This document shows, one piece after another, positions 1-4,391 of a stretch of 8,572 nucleotides of DNA (its first letter is position 1; each line of letters opens with the position of its first letter). Both the position numbers and the translations under genes were made by a program. The stretch spans positions 1-8,572 of the forward strand of contig JANYHQ010000065.1 in NCBI GenBank assembly GCA_025358985.1. Reading direction: 5' to 3'. This DNA is from Acidimicrobiales bacterium. Its GTDB lineage: Bacteria > Actinomycetota > Acidimicrobiia > Acidimicrobiales > JANYDT01. The notes beneath the pieces are model-generated. The model was given only the letters and a program-made list of their open reading frames with translations, ran no database searches and had not been told where the DNA came from.

Positions 1-430
1 CCAGCCACTCGGTGATCGGCTCTGACACCCACCGCGCATTGGCGGCCAGATGCACCGCCGCATGATGGGCAGGAACGAACCGGGCATCAATAACGATGCC
101 GTCTGGGTCCTCGATCACAATGTCGCCTTCCCATGCCAGCGCCTCGTATACCGCCACGCGTAGATGCCATCCCATACCGGGTGCGATGGTTTCCACGGAA
201 TACACAGGCCCTCGCCATTCGGTGACCGTGATGCCGGTTTCCTCGATGACCTCACGGACTAAACCGTCGATGGTCTCTTCGCCCGGTTCCACCACTCCGC
301 CCGGCGTGGACCAGTCGAGCGATCCGTTGCGTCGTCGGTTCTGGACCAGCAGCACCGTGGGACCACTCTCGATGATGGCGGCGGCCACGAACCATTCTCG
401 AAGTTGGTGCGATGGTTCGCTGACGGACAT
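1..430 (-). CDS. Nudix hydrolase, C-terminus cut by window edge
   Basis: Nudix enzymes hydrolyse nucleoside diphosphates linked to another moiety, such as oxidised dNTPs; the substrate cannot be told here. The frame gives about 143 residues before the left edge. It opens MSVSEPSHQLREWFVAAAII, then a strand with VLLVQNRRRNGSLDWSTPGG. A perfect Nudix box (G-x5-E-x7-REUxEExGU) follows at residues 45-67, with G45, E51, R59-E60, E63-E64 and G66 in place. The frame stays open to base 1, so the C-terminus is missing. The start is uncertain. ATG at 430 fits the family's usual N-terminus and has CACACT six bases upstream, but no Shine-Dalgarno. An in-frame ATG at 496 would add 22 residues. A strong AAAGGAGG at 480-487 points to out-of-frame ATGs instead, so a frameshift near the N-terminus is possible. 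It lies directly downstream of the SSB-like gene on the same strand. The family call is firm; the start is not. Confidence 0.9.
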   Translation of the reverse strand, partial: MSVSEPSHQLREWFVAAAIIESGPTVLLVQNRRRNGSLDWSTPGGVVEPGEETIDGLVREVIEETGITVTEWRGPVYSVETIAPGMGWHLRVAVYEALAWEGDIVIEDPDGIVIDARFVPAHHAAVHLAANARWVSEPITEWL

Positions 431-436
431 GAACAC

Positions 437-442
437 AGTGTG
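437..442 (-). promoter_or_regulatory. Possible weak -10 hexamer for the Nudix gene
   Basis: CACACT on the minus strand ends six bases before the ATG at 430. It keeps the A2 and T6 of TAnnnT but has C at position 1. The same hexamer at the same spacing precedes the desaturase GTG at 1060. It is weak alone and is noted only because the spacing repeats. Confidence 0.2.
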
Positions 443-479
443 CCAGCCCGGAACGGCCGTGACATTGACATCGACTGAA

Positions 480-487
480 CCTCCTTT
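480..487 (-). promoter_or_regulatory. Strong Shine-Dalgarno whose nearest ATGs are out of frame with the Nudix gene
   Basis: AAAGGAGG reads on the minus strand, eight bases before ATG at 471, with a second ATG at 465. Both ATGs are in the frame of a 70-codon ORF (471 down to 259) that is not in the Nudix frame. In the Nudix frame no start codon lies at a workable distance. Either the Shine-Dalgarno serves a short overlapping ORF, or the sequence has a frame error between here and about 430, or the match is chance. Confidence 0.5.
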
Positions 488-509
488 GGAAAGCATTTGG
501 TTTCCACAC

Positions 510-845
510 TCAGCCCGGTCCGATGCGCGCCATAGCTTCGTCGAGGAGCTTGCGGGTCCGACGGCGATCCATGGCGGCCAGAACCCGCTCGGCCACTACT
601 TCGGTACGGCTCTGAGTGACTTCGCCGGCGCGGAAGAACCGCCGTCGCACTCGGCCCACAACGAGAATCTCGTTACCTACCCCGGGCAGATGGTCGGCTA
701 CTGAGGCCCAGGACACCGGGACCCGCTCGGTGCCCACCATCATGTCCCACTGGAGTTGGGTACTGCCGTCGGCCAAGGTACGGATTTGGGCGCCCGGCGC
801 CACCCGGCCACGAATGACGACGAGGTTGAGTTCTTGAGCGTCCAC
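510..845 (-). CDS. Short SSB-like OB-fold protein
   Basis: Probable single-stranded DNA-binding protein of 111 residues. The N-terminus (ELNLVVIRGRVAPGAQIRTL) matches the first OB-fold strand of the SSB family (N-x-x-x-x-x-GRV). VPVSWASVADHLPGVGNEILVVGRVRRRFF follows at about 42-71 and resembles the central strands of an SSB. I chose the GTG at 845 because AAGGAGG sits six bases upstream; a longer frame from 905 has no such signal. SSB proteins are commonly 150-200 residues with an acidic tail ending in a DDDIPF-like tip that recruits partners. This one stops after a basic stretch (AMDRRRTRKLLDEAMARIGPG) and has neither linker nor acidic tip, so it may be a specialised paralogue rather than the replicative SSB. 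It is divergent from the desaturase and upstream of the Nudix gene. Confidence 0.7.
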   Translation of the reverse strand: MDAQELNLVVIRGRVAPGAQIRTLADGSTQLQWDMMVGTERVPVSWASVADHLPGVGNEILVVGRVRRRFFRAGEVTQSRTEVVAERVLAAMDRRRTRKLLDEAMARIGPG

Positions 846-926
846 AGCGGACCTCCTTGATGCTTTGGTTGAACAGTGTGCGGGGGAAGCGGCAACGATC
901 ACCATATCGATGGGGTACGACAGAAA

Positions 927-938
927 GCGGGGCCCCGC
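927..938. repeat. Perfect 12-bp GC palindrome in the divergent spacer
   Basis: GCGGGGCCCCGC is a perfect palindrome within the 214-bp spacer (846-1059) between the SSB-like and desaturase genes. It could be an operator for one or both genes, or simply a product of local GC richness. No second copy was seen in the window. Confidence 0.3.
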
Positions 939-956
939 CCGGGTCCGCCTGAAACT

Positions 957-970
957 GAACCCTAAGGTTC
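957..970. repeat. Small perfect hairpin in the divergent spacer
   Basis: GAACC-CTAA-GGTTC forms a 5-bp stem with a 4-nt loop, flanked by a further gaaac (951-955) and gtttc (979-983) that could pair outside it. It lies about 90 bp upstream of the chosen desaturase start. The stem is too short to be convincing alone. Confidence 0.25.
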
Positions 971-1047
971 GCCTGCGGGTTTCGCCCTGGGGTAGCCCTA
1001 CGCCACAGTGGGGGAATGCCCCGATAGTTGGAAACTCGGGCCATCGT

Positions 1048-1053
1048 CACACT
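1048..1053 (+). promoter_or_regulatory. Possible weak -10 hexamer for the desaturase gene
   Basis: CACACT ends six bases before the GTG at 1060. That is the spacing used by the TAnnnT hexamers elsewhere in the window, but the first base is C. The identical hexamer occurs before the Nudix ATG. Confidence 0.2.
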
Positions 1054-1059
1054 GGAATC

Positions 1060-1902
1060 GTGTTCCAGCCACTGATCTACTCGCTTCCCCGGTGGTACGC
1101 CCAACACGCCGTAACCGTGTTCATCGTTACCATAGTGACCGCCTTCGTGGGCGAAATGATCTATCGCCGTCGACGCCGCTCCCTCGACGTACAGGAATCT
1201 GCCACTTCCTTTGTGTCCGCCCTGTCGTTTCTTGTAGTCAAGAGCGTGGTGTCGAAGTTGGTGATGTTGAGTCTGGCGTTGTACGTCTATGACTCGCACC
1301 GTTTGCTGACCTTGGATCTGGGCAACGCTTGGGTGTGGGTCGGCATGTTCCTACTACGTGACTTCATCTACTACTGGGTCCACCGCACGGAGCATCGGGT
1401 ACGAGTCCTGTGGGCCTCGCACATGGTCCATCATTCGCCCGACACCATTGGATTCGCCACTGCGGTGCGAGTGCCGTGGATGGAAGCCATCTACAAGCCG
1501 TGGCTGGGGTTGTGGGTACCGCTCATCGGCTTCCACCCAGCGGCGTTCATCGTGCTCGATGTGTTGGCCGCCACCATTGGCCAACTGCAACACACCACTG
1601 CCTGGCGTAAACGCACCATCCTTGATTCGGTGTTCGTGACACCATCGGCGCATCGGGTGCACCACGCTTCGAATCGTGAGTACATCGACAAGAACTTCGG
1701 GGCCGTGTTCATCGTATGGGACCGTCTGTTCACCACGTTCGCCCCCGAGGTGACGCCCGTGGTGTTCGGGCTCACCGGCGGCAAGACCGTTGATCGCCCC
1801 GTACAGGCCCTGATCGGTGGGTACCCTGCGCTGCTAGAGGGGTTGCGTACTCGGCACTCTGTGCGTACGCGCCTGCAGTACTTGGTGTCTCGTCCGGCCT
1901 GA
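1060..1902 (+). CDS. Sterol desaturase / fatty acid hydroxylase family membrane protein
   Basis: Membrane di-iron enzyme of the fatty acid hydroxylase superfamily, which oxidises lipid C-H bonds; the lipid substrate cannot be read from the sequence. With the GTG at 1060 it has 280 residues. Hydrophobic segments lie near 16-34, 49-77, 82-106 and 148-176. The histidine clusters are in family order: HRTEH (108-112), HMVHH (121-125) and HRVHH (198-202), with a further H178. C-terminal NFGAVFIVWDRLFTTF is typical of the family. The open frame reaches back to 865, but that extra stretch is Arg/Pro-rich, not membrane-like, crosses palindromes and lacks a Shine-Dalgarno, so I excluded it. The GTG has no Shine-Dalgarno either, so the start is moderate. 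The next gene on the strand begins 44 bp downstream with its own -10-like hexamer. Confidence 0.88.
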   Translation: MFQPLIYSLPRWYAQHAVTVFIVTIVTAFVGEMIYRRRRRSLDVQESATSFVSALSFLVVKSVVSKLVMLSLALYVYDSHRLLTLDLGNAWVWVGMFLLRDFIYYWVHRTEHRVRVLWASHMVHHSPDTIGFATAVRVPWMEAIYKPWLGLWVPLIGFHPAAFIVLDVLAATIGQLQHTTAWRKRTILDSVFVTPSAHRVHHASNREYIDKNFGAVFIVWDRLFTTFAPEVTPVVFGLTGGKTVDRPVQALIGGYPALLEGLRTRHSVRTRLQYLVSRPA

Positions 1903-1909
1903 GCGAACT

Positions 1910-1924
1910 GCCCGGCTACCGGGC
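1910..1924 (+). terminator. Possible hairpin after the desaturase stop
   Basis: GCCCGG-CTA-CCGGGC gives a 6-bp GC-only stem with a 3-nt loop, seven bases after the TGA at 1900-1902. No T-tract follows, so an intrinsic terminator is uncertain. It also sits about where the -35 region of the following promoter would be. Confidence 0.35.
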
Positions 1925-1934
1925 CCAGGTTCGG

Positions 1935-1940
1935 TAGCCT
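1935..1940 (+). promoter_or_regulatory. -10 hexamer of a probable leaderless promoter (small membrane protein)
   Basis: TAGCCT matches the actinobacterial TAnnnT -10 and ends six bases before the ATG at 1947. This places the likely transcription start on or next to the start codon. No Shine-Dalgarno is present. The same GGTAGCCT octamer precedes glycerol kinase. Confidence 0.5.
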
Positions 1941-1946
1941 CCAACC

Positions 1947-2255
1947 ATGTCCGTACCGCCCGCTGATGGGCTCTCATCGCTACCGTCTCCGTTGGCCCGA
2001 CTGGGCGCCTTTGCCGCCATCCTCATAGCGGGCGCCTGTGGCGCTCTCATTGGATGGAAGGTGGTGAAGTTGCAATCAACGGGTGACTCCACCACGGCGG
2101 CTGCTGTGGGGGCATTCATCGGAGGGGTGGGATTTGCGGCTGGCGTGGCTGTTGTTGCGGTATTGGCGTTGCGGGCAATGGCTGAGTGGAAGGCCACCAA
2201 CCAGGTGGATTTCGACCCCAAACCCAATGTGGCCCAGCGTCGCCCCAAACGCTGA
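1947..2255 (+). CDS. Small two-helix membrane protein of unknown function
   Basis: A 102-residue protein I do not recognise. It has a short polar N-terminus (1-16), a first hydrophobic helix near 17-37 (LARLGAFAAILIAGACGALIG), a short polar loop (KLQSTGDSTT), and a second, glycine- and alanine-rich helix near 51-76. The C-terminal tail is polar and ends in basic residues (QRRPKR). Two helices with a short loop suggest a hairpin with both ends on the same side, probably cytoplasmic because of the basic tail. The start is supported by the TAGCCT hexamer six bases upstream. The opposite-strand frame over the same DNA reads as low-complexity Ala/Pro/Thr and is a shadow. The gene ends 11 bp from the stop of the convergent threonine aldolase. 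It could be co-transcribed with the desaturase. Confidence 0.72.
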   Translation: MSVPPADGLSSLPSPLARLGAFAAILIAGACGALIGWKVVKLQSTGDSTTAAAVGAFIGGVGFAAGVAVVAVLALRAMAEWKATNQVDFDPKPNVAQRRPKR

Positions 2256-2266
2256 GACAGTACAAT

Positions 2267-3301
2267 TCAGCCAATAAGAGACAGCACCTGTTCGATGTTC
2301 GCGTCGTCCACATCGAGGTGGGTCACCAAACGGATCACACCGGGCGCCAGCGTTCCCGCCATGACGCCGCCAGCGGCCAACTCGGCCAGTACCGCATCGG
2401 CATTGGGTGGAGCGAATACCACCAGATTCGTCTGCACACTTACCATATCGATGCAGTTCGCCCATCGGTTGGCCACTGCATGAGCCAGGCGTAAGGCCCT
2501 CCGATGATCGTCGGCCAGGCGCTCTACGTGCGTGTCCAGCGCCAGTAGCCCGGCGGCAGCCAGGATGCCGCTTTGGCGCATGTTGCCGCCGAAGCGCTGA
2601 CGCTCCACTCGGGCGGCCGCAATGACATCGGCCGGGCCGGCCAACAACGATCCCACCGGCGCCCCCAGGCCTTTGGACATACAGCACATCAGGGTGGTGG
2701 CACATGCCGCTCGTTCCCTCAGGGCCGCCGTCACCGAACCCGACCCACTGGTCGACGATGCCACCGCCGCGTTGAAGAGGCGGGCCCCGTCCAAGTGCAT
2801 CGGCAAGCCAGCCGCAATGGCCGCAACATGCACTGCGCGCAGACGATCTAGCGGCCATACCCGTCCCCCACTGGCCATGTGGGTGTCCTCGACGCTCACC
2901 AGTGACGGTGTCAGTTGATGATGTTCAGCCAACGCTGCCGCCATCGACACTTCGTCTGGATCAACGGTACCGTCGCGATCGTCAAGACTGTGGAACTGCA
3001 CGCCGGAGTTGATGCTGGCCGCTCCGTTCTCCCACGCCACCAGGTGCTGGCTACGGCCAGCCACCACACTGGTCCCCGGCTTGGTAAGTACGCGTACAAT
3101 CAATTGATTGGCCATGGTGCCACTAGGGGTGAACAGGGCTGCAGGCTTGCCCACCAACTCGGCAAACTTCTCCTCCAGCGCCTTGGTGGTGGGGTCTTCG
3201 CCATTGGCATCGTCACCCACCACGGCATCGGCCATGGCCCGGCGCATGGCCACCGTGGGCTGAGTGAGGGTGTCGGAGCGGAGATCCACAATTGCGGTCA
3301 T
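2267..3301 (-). CDS. ltaE: Low-specificity L-threonine aldolase
   Basis: PLP-dependent fold-type I enzyme that cleaves L-threonine or allo-threonine to glycine and acetaldehyde in the cytoplasm. From the ATG at 3301 it has 344 residues, normal for the family. The N-terminus carries the family signature DLRSDTLTQPT...MRRAMADAVVGDD..GEDPT (6-38), then ALFTPSGTMANQ (56-66). VSVEDTH (136-141) and HLDGARLFN (169-177) hold the cofactor-facing histidine and aspartate. The Schiff-base lysine is K210 in SKGLGAPVGS. The frame is open to 3430, but the extra 43 residues are basic and Arg/Pro-rich, cover a repeat element, and are not family-like. TACGGT eight bases before 3301 supports the shorter start. 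Beta-eliminating lyases share the fold, but the N-terminal motif favours threonine aldolase. It is divergent from the IMPase-family gene. Confidence 0.93.
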   Translation of the reverse strand: MTAIVDLRSDTLTQPTVAMRRAMADAVVGDDANGEDPTTKALEEKFAELVGKPAALFTPSGTMANQLIVRVLTKPGTSVVAGRSQHLVAWENGAASINSGVQFHSLDDRDGTVDPDEVSMAAALAEHHQLTPSLVSVEDTHMASGGRVWPLDRLRAVHVAAIAAGLPMHLDGARLFNAAVASSTSGSGSVTAALRERAACATTLMCCMSKGLGAPVGSLLAGPADVIAAARVERQRFGGNMRQSGILAAAGLLALDTHVERLADDHRRALRLAHAVANRWANCIDMVSVQTNLVVFAPPNADAVLAELAAGGVMAGTLAPGVIRLVTHLDVDDANIEQVLSLIG

Positions 3302-3309
3302 GGTCGTCG

Positions 3310-3315
3310 ACCGTA
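3310..3315 (-). promoter_or_regulatory. -10 hexamer of a probable leaderless promoter (threonine aldolase)
   Basis: TACGGT on the minus strand ends eight bases before the ATG at 3301. No Shine-Dalgarno is seen between hexamer and start codon. It fits the spacing pattern of five other genes here. Confidence 0.45.
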
Positions 3316-3362
3316 GGTCACGACATCTCATCCGAGGCGCCGGACTCGCTGGACCGCGCCAA

Positions 3363-3403
3363 TTGCGCCCGAGAGTGACCCTGAGACCGGTTCTCGGGCG
3401 CGA
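3363..3403 (+). repeat. 41-nt palindromic element, copy A
   Basis: Left arm TTGCGCCCGAGA (3363-3374), 17-nt centre GTGACCCTGAGACCGGT (3375-3391), right arm TCTCGGGCGCGA (3392-3403). The arms pair over 12 bp with one T-G wobble at the second position, and G3375 can wobble-pair with T3391 as a 13th pair. It lies in the divergent spacer between threonine aldolase and the IMPase-family gene, upstream of both predicted starts. Arm sequence and total length are identical to copies B and C; the centre differs. Confidence 0.9.
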
Positions 3404-3438
3404 TGTGCGTCTCGCCTGGCCGCACGGCACCCGGCGGG

Positions 3439-3444
3439 TACGCT
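3439..3444 (+). promoter_or_regulatory. -10 hexamer of a probable leaderless promoter (IMPase-family gene)
   Basis: TACGCT ends seven bases before the GTG at 3452, with no Shine-Dalgarno. Copy A of the 41-nt element ends 35 bp upstream of this hexamer, so it would overlap or border the -35 region. Confidence 0.45.
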
Positions 3445-3451
3445 CCGGCCT

Positions 3452-4231
3452 GTGACACTCGCCCCATCCCCCGCAGCACTACTGGAGTTGGCGGCCCGTC
3501 TGGCCACGGCCGCCGGCCGTCAATCACTGGACGGACTCCACCGCACCCGGACCCTGGACACGAAGTCCTCCGATACGGACATGGTGACGGAGATGGACAA
3601 GGCGGCCGAGGCACTCATCGTGGCTGGCATTGATGCGGAGCGACCCAATGACGGGGTACTCGGCGAAGAAGGGGCGAGCCGACCCGGCACGTCGGGCGTG
3701 CGGTGGGTCATCGACCCCATCGACGGCACCACCAACTACGTGTACCGCCATCCATTCTGGAGTGTCAGCATCGGCGCGGAGTTAAACGGGGTCACGGTGG
3801 CGGGCGCCGTGGCAATACCCATGCTCGGCGAGATCTATACCGCTTCCAAAGGTGGCGGTGCGTTTCGCAATGGCGTCCCCATCACCGTCAGTACACAGAC
3901 GATATTGGCGCAGTCCCTCATCGGCACCGGCTTCGCCTACTCCGCCGACATCCGAGCCCGGCAGGGAGTGATGGTGGCCACACTGTTGCCCGAAGTCCGC
4001 GACATCCGTCGAGGAGGATCGGCGGCTATCGATTTGTGCTTCGTGGCGGACGGTCGCCTTGACGCATACGTGGAGGACGGGTTGAACCCGTGGGACGAGT
4101 GCGCTGGGTCGCTCATTGTGAGCGAAGCGGGTGGCATCGTGACCGTGCTCGACGTGGGTCGCGGCACTCACTGTGCCGCCAATCCCGCGTTGCATGCGCT
4201 TTTGGCAAAACGGGTCCACGCACTGCACTGA
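3452..4231 (+). CDS. Inositol monophosphatase family protein
   Basis: Mg-dependent, Li-sensitive-type phosphatase fold acting on small phosphorylated compounds; inositol-1-phosphate is the classic substrate, but histidinol-phosphate or other sugar phosphates are possible. It has 259 residues, normal for the family. DMVTEMDKAAE (43-53), the metal-binding glutamate of GEEG (71-74), and motif A WVIDPIDGTTNYV (85-97, with D88 and D91) are present. Motif B is NPWDECAGSLIVSEAGG (212-228) with the third metal aspartate D215. RRGGSAAIDLCFVADGRLDAYVE (186-208) is also typical. The GTG at 3452 is the start; TACGCT seven bases upstream supports it. The spacers on both sides hold all three copies of the 41-nt palindromic element, two of them starting 30 bp after the stop. 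The gene converges on the acyl-CoA synthetase. Confidence 0.93.
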   Translation: MTLAPSPAALLELAARLATAAGRQSLDGLHRTRTLDTKSSDTDMVTEMDKAAEALIVAGIDAERPNDGVLGEEGASRPGTSGVRWVIDPIDGTTNYVYRHPFWSVSIGAELNGVTVAGAVAIPMLGEIYTASKGGGAFRNGVPITVSTQTILAQSLIGTGFAYSADIRARQGVMVATLLPEVRDIRRGGSAAIDLCFVADGRLDAYVEDGLNPWDECAGSLIVSEAGGIVTVLDVGRGTHCAANPALHALLAKRVHALH

Positions 4232-4261
4232 GCTGAGTCAGTCGTCAACTTGAGTGCCGTC

Positions 4262-4302
4262 TTGCGCCCGAGAGTTGTTCTCAGGTCGGCTCTCGGGCGC
4301 GA
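4262..4302 (+). repeat. 41-nt palindromic element, copy B
   Basis: Left arm TTGCGCCCGAGA (4262-4273), 17-nt centre GTTGTTCTCAGGTCGGC (4274-4290), right arm TCTCGGGCGCGA (4291-4302). G4274 and C4290 form a 13th Watson-Crick pair. It begins 30 bp after the stop of the IMPase-family gene, in the convergent spacer, and could also act as a transcription terminator hairpin there, although no T-run follows. Confidence 0.9.
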
Positions 4303-4323
4303 AGTGGATCCTGGAGACGCAGT

Positions 4324-4364
4324 TTGCGCCCGAGAACGCACGGAAGGCCAATTCTCGGGCGCGA
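4324..4364 (+). repeat. 41-nt palindromic element, copy C
   Basis: Left arm TTGCGCCCGAGA (4324-4335), 17-nt centre ACGCACGGAAGGCCAAT (4336-4352), right arm TCTCGGGCGCGA (4353-4364), followed by AAA. A4336 and T4352 form a 13th pair. It is in the same orientation as copies A and B and begins 21 bp after the end of copy B. It ends 15 bp from the stop of the acyl-CoA synthetase on the other strand. Confidence 0.9.
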
Positions 4365-4369
4365 AAAGC

Positions 4370-4391
4370 AGCTGACTCCCTAGCTGACTCC
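4370..4391 (-). repeat. 12-nt-period tandem duplication across the acyl-CoA synthetase stop
   Basis: AGCTGACTCC occurs at 4370-4379 and again at 4382-4391, a period of 12. On the minus strand the unit encodes the final Gly-Val-Ser before TAG, and the second copy repeats those codons beyond the stop. It looks like a small slippage duplication at the 3' end. Confidence 0.6.

Noticed and set aside
96..704. 202-codon plus-strand frame across the Nudix and SSB-like genes
   Set aside because: It is Ser/Thr/Pro-rich without motifs and runs antisense to a perfect Nudix box and an OB-fold protein.
865..1059. 65-residue N-terminal extension of the desaturase
   Set aside because: The stretch is Arg/Pro-rich, crosses two palindromes, has no Shine-Dalgarno and does not look like the family's N-terminus.
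1916..2248. 110-codon minus-strand frame opposite the small membrane protein
   Set aside because: It reads as Ala/Pro/Thr low-complexity sequence, whereas the plus-strand frame has two clean hydrophobic helices and a promoter-like hexamer.
2076..2858. 260-codon minus-strand frame overlapping threonine aldolase
   Set aside because: It is a Gly/Arg/Cys/His-rich shadow in another frame of the same strand as the well-supported aldolase.
3302..3430. 43-residue N-terminal extension of threonine aldolase
   Set aside because: It overlaps palindromic copy A, is basic and low in family resemblance, and the known signature begins right after the ATG at 3301.
3363..4364. CRISPR-like array from the repeated 41-nt elements
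   Set aside because: There are only three copies, one of them about 860 bp away across a complete gene, and the variable part lies inside the palindrome rather than between direct repeats. No cas genes are present.
3363..4364. Integron attC sites
   Set aside because: The palindromes have fixed arms but lack the RYYYAAC and GTTRRRY core sites, and the neighbouring genes are not cassette-like and lie on both strands.
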